Below, in pieces: positions 1 to 5,355 of a DNA stretch of 6,480 bases; position 1 is the stretch's first letter; each line of letters opens with the position of its first letter. The notes under the pieces are model-generated. The model saw only the letters and a list, made by a program, of their open reading frames with translations, did not search any database and had not been told where the DNA came from. The position numbers and the translations under genes are program-made. This stretch comes from Schlesneria sp. (GTDB taxonomy: Bacteria > Planctomycetota > Planctomycetia > Planctomycetales > Planctomycetaceae): assembly GCA_025353525.1 (NCBI GenBank), contig JANXOO010000938.1:1-6480 (forward strand), written 5' to 3'.

Positions 1-163
1 GTGAACCACAAGGCACAGCGAAGACAAGATAGAAATATTGACTCCCCAAAAAATGCCATGCACGAACGTAGAAACGAGAAACCCCGGTCAGTCTCCCGGA
101 ATGCCCTCGTAACGTGCCTCTTCCCCTTTCTTCTCTGTGCCTCGGCGTCTCTGTGGTAAAAAA
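1..163. repeat. MITE-like element bounded by inverted CACAGAG-type repeats
   Basis: The left arm (5-24) and right arm (129-157) are inverted copies of one sequence. ACCACA at 5-10 pairs with TGTGGT at 152-157. AGGCACAG at 11-18 pairs with CTGTGCCT at 135-142. GAAGA at 20-24 pairs with TCTTC at 129-133. The right arm has an extra segment of about 9 bases (143-151) that the left arm lacks, so the left arm looks like a deleted copy. The roughly 100 bases between the arms have no credible reading frame. From memory, ACCACAGAG...GGCACAGAG sequences recur as dispersed intergenic repeats in many environmental bacteria, often as facing pairs. The element may begin before the window, so its left boundary is uncertain. 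No transposase is visible, and calling it a mobile element is inference. Confidence 0.5.
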
Positions 164-174
164 TCTTCGAATTT

Positions 175-194
175 CTCTGCAGCATATCGCAGAG
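175..194 (-). terminator. Weak candidate terminator hairpin
   Basis: CTCTGC (175-180) and GCAGAG (189-194) form a perfect 6-bp stem around an 8-base loop. Read on the minus strand, downstream of the large fusion gene, the stem is followed about 12 bases later by a run of six T residues (158-163 in plus coordinates). The gap between stem and T-run is longer than in a canonical intrinsic terminator, so this is only a candidate. Confidence 0.2.
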
Positions 195-237
195 CGATTC
201 AGTCAGTTTCAGCTAAAATGATTCCGACAGCAGATGA

Positions 238-262
238 TGTGCCGGTCCTAAGTTCCGGCGCA
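238..262 (-). terminator. Hairpin shortly after the fusion-gene stop codon, function unclear
   Basis: TGTGCCGG (238-245) and CCGGCGCA (255-262) form an 8-bp stem around a 9-base loop. It has one G-T wobble read on plus and one C-A mismatch read on minus. It lies 36 bases beyond the stop of the minus-strand fusion gene. No T-run follows on the minus strand, so it may act as an mRNA 3'-end stabiliser, a factor-dependent terminator, or nothing. Confidence 0.2.
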
Positions 263-298
263 CGATATCACGCGTTGACACTTTCGGAAGATCGGCGA

Positions 299-2854
299 CT
301 ACTGGAAAACGTTCTCCCGTTCGAGCGGAAGTTGAAACCCGTCCGAGATGCGAGTCATATAGAGGCCTCGACAGAGCCACCAGAACGTGGCCATCCCTGT
401 CTCCGGCCCCAGGTCCGCTTCGAGTTCGCGATAATCGGCAGGTTTCAGGTCCCACGGTCTTTTACTCAGTGTCCGCGCATAAGCATAGGCACGCTGTTCT
501 GCCACCGGAAATGACGACCAGTCGGAACTTGCAAGACGGCGCGTGCGATCGGCAACTTCTTTTTTGTCGAGCCCCGCGACTTCCAGCAACATTTCACAAT
601 GCCCCATGCAATAGTTGCATTCGATGCTGCGAGTCTGAATCCAGAACAGACTCTCTTCAAAGACGCGGTCAGGCTTCGATTCGGCCCACATCGTACGTGT
701 CGTAATGCTCCACGGCACCGCCAGCTCGGGTACGTATCCAAGACAGACGAGGCTCCATACGATTCGCGTTGGCCTCGAGACCATGGCAGGTGGAATGTTT
801 TTCCTGACGTTGTCCCAGTCAGGAATCGGAAGTCGCGGTTTCCGGTCCCGTTGCAGCTCCATTCGCGACTGCAAATCGTCGTAGGATAAACGCGACCATT
901 CGCGATCCTCGGCCACGACGTTTTTGCCCGATTCGATCGATGTCACCAACGCGGTGTGAGCGGGAATCAACGGGGCAATCTGAAAGGCGTCATCTGCAAA
1001 CGTGATATCGAGCGGAGGAAGCGGGCCGTTGTCTTCGATCGGCAGATTCAAACCCAGGACAATCCGGTCCTGAAAATTGCCATAGGCTGCCAGAAGAACC
1101 ATTGATGCCACACGTTTGTCACCGTATCGGGTCCGCAGACGCTCGAACAATGCGTCGGGAATTGTCGGTGCCGCGACGGTCAACAGCCTGGCGAATTCGA
1201 GGGGTTCGCGATCCGCAGCAGGCCACGCGGCGGGATCGCCCACCAGCAACAAACGAGCGGCCGCATCGGCACCCGCCCGTTCGAGATCGGCCACGGCGCA
1301 GGCTTCCGAGTACGCACACCGGTTGGCATGAGCTATCACCCAGCGCATCTTCGCACGCAACACAGGATCGAGCGGACTTTTCGTGCGTTGAGCGAAGTCG
1401 AGTTGCAGCATGGCAGCGGCTGTTCGGGGAAGCTGTGACGCGACGGCACACGCCCAATGAGGCAAGTTCTGGCCAGCCCCCGACACAGCCTGGGGCATGC
1501 GTTTCCAGCACTCGTTGCTGCTCAACATAGTCACGGCTTTTTCTCCGGCAGGCAAAACGCCTGCAGAACCGGCTGGTGGTTTGCCACGCGACGCAGAATC
1601 GGAATCCCGTTTCTCATTGGCGCCACGACCGGATGAATGTTCGTCCATCAATGTCATGAGCAGTGCCTGTTCCATTTCACCGGTTTTGAAGCCGAACGGC
1701 CCGCGACCACTTTTGTAAACGACCTTGCCCTCTGTATCGATCACATACATTCGGGCGGGCATGCCACTGTAGGCGTTTCCGACCGGATCGTCGATCCCGT
1801 CAACCAGCAGCGGAATCGTCGGCTTCAACATCAGGTGACATTGACTGGCAACCGCAATTCGTTCTTCGTAGGTCTTCGGCTGGGCAACGCTCACGCCAAC
1901 TTTCGAATTCGATTCCATATTCCAGCCATCCGTCGGATGCGCTTCGCGAACGTAGACTCCGATGAAAACCGCGTCATCCTTGAATCGGCGAGAGATCTCT
2001 TCGACACCCGGATACATCGAACGAAACGGCCCGCACGTGAAATTCCCGAATACCAGGACTACCGGCTTTGAACCGGTCTTTTCAGAAAGTCGAATCTTTT
2101 GTTGGCCGTCCTGGGTCTTCAGGAAAAAATCGGGAGCATTTTCACCGACTTGTGGCCCCTCCTGCAATGAGCCGACTTCTCCCGAAAAGAGACCCTGCAG
2201 CAGCGTCTCTTTTGACGGTGCATCGCCTGGATTAAACCCCGCTGACAACCCTGCCAGCCATGCATTGCGCAAGTCGTCAGCGGTCAGTTCGTTCTTGCCG
2301 CCCGACGCCTTGTCGAAAAAGGCGAGCCATTCTTCGCGGGCGAGTTTTCCGTCTCCGTTCGGGTCGATTTTGCGAAACAGACGATTGACGTTGTAGGCCT
2401 GCTGGACCCAGGGATGACGATCAGACCAATTCATGTCGTCTGCCGTGATTTTGCCGTCCCGATTGCGGTCCAGCCGTTCAAACCAGACATCGGCACCCTG
2501 AAACGCATCACCATCGATTTCGCCTTCCGATTCGATTCCATGTCGTTCGGCCAGCCAGTTCCAGTTGTATTTCGATTGGGCTGGACCAAACCATCCATCA
2601 CCCGCGCCCATCATCGAACCCTTGACGATCGCCAGGTACATCCGGATCGCTTCCGGCGGCGTGCGTCCCTGGTATGCATTTTCGATCTCGTCTGCGGTAA
2701 AGTTCGCAAGTTCAGGTCCGATCGGGAATTCCGGGACCGCCTGATCGATTTCGATCGCAGTCACGTCATTCGCGTCATCAGCAATCAGTGCCGAGGTCGC
2801 AAGGAACGTTGCCATGGCAATACTCCAGAATCGTGTCAACAAAGTTCGTTTCAC
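299..2854 (-). CDS. Exported EF-hand / iodothyronine-deiodinase-like / tandem AhpD-like fusion protein
   Basis: An 851-residue product. The start is GTG at 2854, because AAGGAGA lies 5 bases upstream and a signal peptide follows at once (KR, then a hydrophobic stretch, likely cut after ALIA at residue 25); the open frame extends upstream to a TTG at 2947 without such support. Residues 76-102 form a W/G/Y-rich conserved-looking segment. Two canonical EF-hand loops follow, DRNRDGKITADD (129-140) and DPNGDGKLAREE (164-175), flanked by degenerate EF-like segments near 105-118 and 181-194. Residues about 236-405 match iodothyronine deiodinases: FGNFTCGPF with Cys274 at the usual selenocysteine position, EAHPTDGW (304-311), and a YVID...GKVVY...GRGPFGF C-terminal strand region. 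A Ser/Gly/Ala-rich linker (about 406-440) leads to two AhpD-like domains. The first (about 495-610) has a degenerate site, CAYSEAC (513-519). The second (about 730-850) has CNYCMGH (746-752). Known of the families: EF-hands bind Ca2+, and deiodinase-like and AhpD domains do thiol redox chemistry. Inference: an exported thiol oxidoreductase or peroxidase; the substrate is unknown. No frameshift is seen. Confidence 0.9.
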   Translation of the reverse strand: MKRTLLTRFWSIAMATFLATSALIADDANDVTAIEIDQAVPEFPIGPELANFTADEIENAYQGRTPPEAIRMYLAIVKGSMMGAGDGWFGPAQSKYNWNWLAERHGIESEGEIDGDAFQGADVWFERLDRNRDGKITADDMNWSDRHPWVQQAYNVNRLFRKIDPNGDGKLAREEWLAFFDKASGGKNELTADDLRNAWLAGLSAGFNPGDAPSKETLLQGLFSGEVGSLQEGPQVGENAPDFFLKTQDGQQKIRLSEKTGSKPVVLVFGNFTCGPFRSMYPGVEEISRRFKDDAVFIGVYVREAHPTDGWNMESNSKVGVSVAQPKTYEERIAVASQCHLMLKPTIPLLVDGIDDPVGNAYSGMPARMYVIDTEGKVVYKSGRGPFGFKTGEMEQALLMTLMDEHSSGRGANEKRDSDSASRGKPPAGSAGVLPAGEKAVTMLSSNECWKRMPQAVSGAGQNLPHWACAVASQLPRTAAAMLQLDFAQRTKSPLDPVLRAKMRWVIAHANRCAYSEACAVADLERAGADAAARLLLVGDPAAWPAADREPLEFARLLTVAAPTIPDALFERLRTRYGDKRVASMVLLAAYGNFQDRIVLGLNLPIEDNGPLPPLDITFADDAFQIAPLIPAHTALVTSIESGKNVVAEDREWSRLSYDDLQSRMELQRDRKPRLPIPDWDNVRKNIPPAMVSRPTRIVWSLVCLGYVPELAVPWSITTRTMWAESKPDRVFEESLFWIQTRSIECNYCMGHCEMLLEVAGLDKKEVADRTRRLASSDWSSFPVAEQRAYAYARTLSKRPWDLKPADYRELEADLGPETGMATFWWLCRGLYMTRISDGFQLPLERENVFQ

Positions 2855-2866
2855 AAGAATCTCCTT
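2855..2866 (-). promoter_or_regulatory. Strong Shine-Dalgarno deciding the GTG start
   Basis: AAGGAGA at 2860-2866 (minus strand) is followed by five bases, TTCTT, and then GTG at 2852-2854. This near-ideal ribosome binding site, directly followed by a signal peptide, favours GTG over the upstream TTG at 2947, whose 31 extra residues are hydrophilic and would bury the signal peptide. Confidence 0.8.
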
Positions 2867-3035
2867 GTCACAGGGAATACGAGCTGATGGATTGCCAGTC
2901 TCTTCGATACTGTCATCTTCGCTGATTCCGCCAAAGTTTAGCAGCAAGCAGCGGCTTTTTCCGACGTTGTCGGCGCTTTCGTTCGAAGTCGGAACGCGGC
3001 ATGCAACTTCGTCCTAAAAATGATATTGAGCGGGA

Positions 3036-3449
3036 TCATTTCATGATATCGCGGAAAACCGTCAACGCGGGGCTTGTCCCTACGACGTATGTCGCTGTCT
3101 TCTCGATTTCTTTTCCACCCGCTCCACTCAATTTCAATTTGACACGTGCGATGAGATTCGCGTCCACCGGTTTTTCATCATCGAGAATCTCATAATCAAT
3201 CAGCTTGGTCCCGCTGGTCCAATCCATATCCTGAACGATCACCGACGGTTTCTTTGCTCGAACCAACTCCGGCGTTTCGCCGTTTTTCCAACTCTCCATC
3301 ACTGATTCCAGTGTACTTTTGGCCAAGTTGACTTTTACCGGATGGGGATTGGATCCACCGCAGCCTGCCAACAGGACCGCGAAAACAACATAACTTCGAA
3401 CCAGTGCCCCGCGAAAGCACGTGCGGAGTTCGAATTGAAAACTTCGCAT
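3036..3449 (-). CDS. Small predicted lipoprotein, planctomycete-type, function unknown
   Basis: A 137-residue product starting at ATG 3449, with GAGG (3458-3461) 8 bases upstream. The N-terminus has Arg residues, a hydrophobic stretch (SYVVFAVLLAG, 19-29) and a lipobox LAGC with Cys30, so lipid-anchored export is likely. The mature part contains ESVMESWKNG, then VQDMDWTSGTKLIDYEI, and ends in a KTATYVVGTSPALTVFRDIMK-like C-terminus. From memory, short proteins with this layout (..SW..G.., DW..G..L..Y.I, YVVGTSP.LTVFR) are common in Planctomycetes, often just downstream of DUF1559 genes, as here. The name and role of the family are unknown to me. The mixed alpha then beta pattern would suit a small NTF2-like or cystatin-like fold, but that is speculation. 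It probably acts at the membrane surface, perhaps with the neighbouring pseudopilin. Confidence 0.85.
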   Translation of the reverse strand: MRSFQFELRTCFRGALVRSYVVFAVLLAGCGGSNPHPVKVNLAKSTLESVMESWKNGETPELVRAKKPSVIVQDMDWTSGTKLIDYEILDDEKPVDANLIARVKLKLSGAGGKEIEKTATYVVGTSPALTVFRDIMK

Positions 3450-3473
3450 ATCGAATACCTCATAAAGAAGAAA

Positions 3474-3517
3474 GTCGAGTTGCCGACGGTTCGCATCCGG
3501 TCCTTCGGCAACTCGAC
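3474..3517 (-). terminator. Perfect 13-bp inverted repeat upstream of the lipoprotein gene
   Basis: GTCGAGTTGCCGA (3474-3486) and TCGGCAACTCGAC (3505-3517) are perfectly complementary over 13 bp, with an 18-base loop that can add an inner CGG/CCG pairing. Read on the minus strand, the stem is followed directly by TTTCTTCTTT, so it resembles an intrinsic terminator for the pseudopilin gene. The T-rich tract ends just before the lipoprotein ribosome binding site, so it may instead act as a leaky terminator, attenuator or mRNA stabiliser between the two genes. Confidence 0.6.
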
Positions 3518-3532
3518 AGAAAAAGTGATTCA

Positions 3533-3581
3533 GAAAACGGGGACTCGCTCCAGGCCTTCCTGGTGCCTGTCCCCCTTTTTC
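3533..3581. repeat. REP-like palindrome with GGGGAC/GTCCCC arms
   Basis: GGGGAC (3539-3544) pairs with GTCCCC (3569-3574). Inside it, CCAGG (3550-3554) pairs with CCTGG (3559-3563) around a CCTT loop. The stem is interrupted by a small internal loop with two further G-C pairs. Outside, GAAAA (3533-3537) faces TTTTC (3577-3581), which extends the symmetry. The overall form is a long imperfect hairpin. From memory, imperfect palindromes with a GGGGACAGGCACC arm facing a GGAGC.AGTCCCC arm are dispersed intergenic repeats in several phyla and are sometimes linked to RAYT (REP-associated) transposases. That family link is inference. The element may also serve as a terminator on the plus strand, where TTTTT follows. 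Confidence 0.6.
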
Positions 3582-3582
3582 A

Positions 3583-3612
3583 GCGACTGGTTTTTCCGTT
3601 CCTGCCGGTCGC
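3583..3612 (-). terminator. Hairpin just after the pseudopilin stop codon
   Basis: GCGACTGG (3583-3590) and CCGGTCGC (3605-3612) form an 8-bp stem with one wobble on plus (a C-A mismatch on minus) around a 14-base loop. It begins 8 bases after the DUF1559 stop codon in the direction of transcription. No T-run follows on the minus strand, so a 3'-end stabilising role is as likely as termination. Confidence 0.3.
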
Positions 3613-3620
3613 CTGACATC

Positions 3621-4601
3621 TCAGAATTCGCCGACAACCTCGCCCCCGTTTCGCGAACCAACGGCTCGCCAAAGGTTTCTATCGATGTTTTCGCTGACGA
3701 ATCGTACTGAACCGTCTGCCATTTGCGTGTGAACACCGCCGACATGTCGACTGCTGGGTGGCATGTTCGCCCTGAGTGCCGTAAAGAAACCGCACGACCG
3801 CGAATTCGGAACATTGACATGCAAGTACGTATGCTGGCCATGAGCCCACGGCGCCCCCATGAACAAAGGAAACTGATTCGCAAGATTCGTGATGTCAACT
3901 GCGTTGCACATCGTGACCGCTTCGTCCTGGGTCGTCGGCTGCAACGGACTGAAGAAGACATCGGAAAGCGGAGTGACCACTCCGTTGTTTCCATCGGCCA
4001 GAACTCGCTCACTGAAGGCCGCAGTATTGCTGGTACCATCAGTGATATCACCGATTCTCACTTTGCTCTGGTAGTACATGACGCCGTTTTGTTCGGGAAA
4101 ACCTGTATTGGGGCCGGTCGGACCAAGCCAGATGATGCCATTTCCTTTGTTGGCCATGTAGTTCGTCGACCCACCCTGCCCGGTGATATTGTTTTGGGGA
4201 TCGCTTGGACAACGCAGTCCGGACAATTCCTTTGAGATCGGAATGGCGTTCGTCGGGTCGGGGTTGCCAGACGAGTCCTTGCTGATGCCCGTCGAGAAAT
4301 TGATCAGGTTATAAACGTTGGCCTGATCAAAGTACGGCAACAGTTGACTGATGGCAGACCATTCATTGTCGGGCTTGCTCGTTCCCGATTCCTGTCCGAA
4401 CGGAAAGCAGTCAAAAGTGGCGTGGTAATTGTGAAGCGCGAGCCCGAGTTGTTTCAGATTGTTTTTACACTGTGTTCGACGAGCCGCTTCGCGTGCCTGT
4501 TGAACTGCAGGAAGCAGTAACGCAATCAGCACGGCAATAATTGCAATAACAACCAGCAATTCGATTAACGTAAACGCATTTCGACGTGTCAACTTGATCA
4601 T
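3621..4601 (-). CDS. DUF1559 family pseudopilin-like protein
   Basis: A 326-residue product, usual for the family. The start is ATG 4601, with GGAG (4610-4613) 8 bases upstream; an in-frame extension to 4679 lacks support and would displace the prepilin signal. The N-terminus has a basic leader (MIKLTRRNA) followed by FTLIELLVVIAIIAVLIALL, the type IV prepilin/type II secretion pseudopilin signal. Cleavage and methylation by prepilin peptidase would fall between Ala9 and Phe10, with Glu14 as the conserved Glu5. Then come the family marks PAVQQAREAARR (31-42), CKNNLKQLGLALHNYH (45-60), LRCPSDP (129-135), STNYMANKG (145-153), DGTSNTAAFSE (188-198), SSRHVGG (283-289), MADGSVRFVSENID (294-307) and NGGEVVGEF at the end. 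The role of DUF1559 proteins is not well established; they are thought to be surface or envelope proteins exported through a pilus-like machinery. Many paralogues per genome are usual in Planctomycetes. The next gene downstream is the small lipoprotein. Confidence 0.97.
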   Translation of the reverse strand: MIKLTRRNAFTLIELLVVIAIIAVLIALLLPAVQQAREAARRTQCKNNLKQLGLALHNYHATFDCFPFGQESGTSKPDNEWSAISQLLPYFDQANVYNLINFSTGISKDSSGNPDPTNAIPISKELSGLRCPSDPQNNITGQGGSTNYMANKGNGIIWLGPTGPNTGFPEQNGVMYYQSKVRIGDITDGTSNTAAFSERVLADGNNGVVTPLSDVFFSPLQPTTQDEAVTMCNAVDITNLANQFPLFMGAPWAHGQHTYLHVNVPNSRSCGFFTALRANMPPSSRHVGGVHTQMADGSVRFVSENIDRNLWRAVGSRNGGEVVGEF

Positions 4602-4718
4602 TAGCTTGTCTCCGTAATTGGGCGCACTTCTGTGCACCGAAATGGAAAAGGAAAATAAGCCGCAAGAACCCCGATACAAGGTTGCCGATTCGCAAACGAC
4701 AATTAGGTCGGTTCTATG

Positions 4719-4753
4719 GACAAATTAAAAATGTAATCAGAACAATTTGTCAG
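4719..4753 (-). promoter_or_regulatory. Sigma70-like promoter with overlapping inverted repeat, upstream of the pseudopilin gene
   Basis: On the minus strand, CTGACA (4748-4753, five of six to the -35 consensus) is followed after 18 bases by TTTAAT (4724-4729, five of six to the -10 consensus). This would start transcription near 4717 and give a leader of about 115 bases before the ATG at 4601. A perfect 8-bp inverted repeat, GACAAATT (4719-4726) and AATTTGTC (4744-4751), covers parts of both boxes, a layout that would suit a repressor operator. The surrounding DNA is locally AT-rich. Prediction only. Confidence 0.4.
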
Positions 4754-4862
4754 CCTCGTACGGACGAACCGAACAATCACCAGATCGTCGACTGCCCCGA
4801 ACGAACCCGCGCACTCTTCTTACCGGACGATCGTTGTTGAACATCCGAAATTGAATGAACCT

Positions 4863-5279
4863 TCAACCGATGCGCGGGGGCCGAAAGATCCGATTCTCGA
4901 AAACGTCGCGGCCGATGACTTCGACGTTCTGCCAGTGTCCGGCAACGGCAGTATTTTTCAGCGCAACGACATCAGATAAAGCTGCGTCGCGCGAACCGGA
5001 TGAATCCGGGATCTCAAACGGTATCGCCGGAACTGAGTCACCACGATGACACCTGAGCCCTGCACAAATTGGAGATTTCACAGGAGCAATCGGCTTCCCT
5101 GGATTCACGTGTCGCGAGGGATTCCCGCTGCTGCCGAAAGGAGCCTCAAGATGATCGCCGCAACTGCCCCACACGTGCTGTCCTGAGAATGCAAGCACCA
5201 TCACAAAACAGACCGCTACGCGCAGTATGTTCCGCAATTGGCATTGCATCATTAAGGAAGCGCAAAGTGGCACGAACAT
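4863..5279 (-). CDS. Small secreted cysteine-containing protein, function unknown
   Basis: Up to 138 residues. The hydrophobic stretch VAVCFVMVLAFSG (21-33), preceded by Arg16 and Arg20 and followed by QHVWG before SCG, reads as a signal peptide with a plausible cut near residue 38. The start is uncertain. ATG 5279 has AGGA only 3 bases upstream; GTG 5273 sits 9 bases from the same AGGA; ATG 5252 or 5249 would give a more standard signal peptide length but lacks a clear binding site. The mature part of about 100 residues has SCGDHL at its start, a PICAGLRCHRG segment (Cys72, Cys77), a Pro-rich VPAIPFEIPDSS segment and a terminal FENRIFRPPRIG. From memory, short planctomycete secreted proteins with an SCGDxL start, a PxCxGxxC segment and a terminal PPR motif occur repeatedly, with no known function. 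It lies between the AhpD-like and pseudopilin genes on the same strand and has its own candidate promoter. Confidence 0.7.
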   Translation of the reverse strand: MFVPLCASLMMQCQLRNILRVAVCFVMVLAFSGQHVWGSCGDHLEAPFGSSGNPSRHVNPGKPIAPVKSPICAGLRCHRGDSVPAIPFEIPDSSGSRDAALSDVVALKNTAVAGHWQNVEVIGRDVFENRIFRPPRIG

Positions 5280-5317
5280 GTATCCTGCAAAACAGATTGA
5301 ATCCGCACAACCTCACC

Positions 5318-5346
5318 AGAATCTGATGACCAGGTGTCGTTGTCAA
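5318..5346 (-). promoter_or_regulatory. Candidate sigma70 promoter for the small secreted protein gene
   Basis: On the minus strand, a perfect TTGACA (-35, 5341-5346) is followed after 17 bases by GATTCT (5318-5323), a poor -10 match at three of six. Transcription would begin near 5311, giving a leader of about 30 bases before the ATG at 5279. The -35 box begins 9 bases after the stop codon of the upstream AhpD-like gene, so the two genes need not share a transcript. Confidence 0.3.
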
Positions 5347-5355
5347 TCGTTCAAA

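Larger units (their letters stand above)
164..298. other. Non-coding spacer downstream of the EF-hand/deiodinase-like gene
   Basis: This stretch separates the stop codon of the large fusion gene from the repeat element. No credible gene is seen on either strand. It holds two modest hairpins, described separately, and a roughly palindromic stretch around GATATC at 262-277 with four mismatched positions. Confidence 0.5.

Noticed and set aside
1..163. CRISPR-like or tandem repeat at the left edge
   Set aside because: There are only two arms, in inverted orientation, with no regular spacers, so it is not a CRISPR array.
137..514. Plus-strand open frame starting inside the left repeat element
   Set aside because: It starts within the inverted-repeat arm, runs antisense into the 3' end of the fusion gene, and has no recognisable domain.
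1102..1530. Long plus-strand open frame opposite the fusion gene, and similar frames elsewhere on plus and minus
   Set aside because: They overlap well-supported genes, are Arg/Pro/Ser-rich without recognisable domains and lack binding sites; they are shadows of the coding frames.
2033..2035. Possible selenocysteine in the deiodinase-like active site
   Set aside because: The codon at the selenocysteine position is TGC (minus strand), an ordinary Cys. There is no in-frame TGA and no need for a SECIS element.
2855..2947. N-terminal extension of the large fusion protein to a TTG at 2947
   Set aside because: The extra 31 residues are hydrophilic and would bury the signal peptide. An excellent Shine-Dalgarno sits directly before the GTG at 2854.
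2961..2973. CCGAC-GTT-GTCGG hairpin ahead of the fusion gene
   Set aside because: It is a 5-bp stem with an A-run, not a T-run, after it on the transcribed minus strand. It does not look like a terminator and is too short to claim a role.
3024..3050. ATCAT/ATGAT and GATAT/ATATC short repeats at the lipoprotein 3' end
   Set aside because: The 5-bp stems are what chance would give in AT-rich sequence, and they overlap the coding end.
4602..4679. N-terminal extension of the pseudopilin to 4679
   Set aside because: It would put 26 residues before the short basic leader of a prepilin signal. The ATG at 4601 has a well-spaced GGAG.
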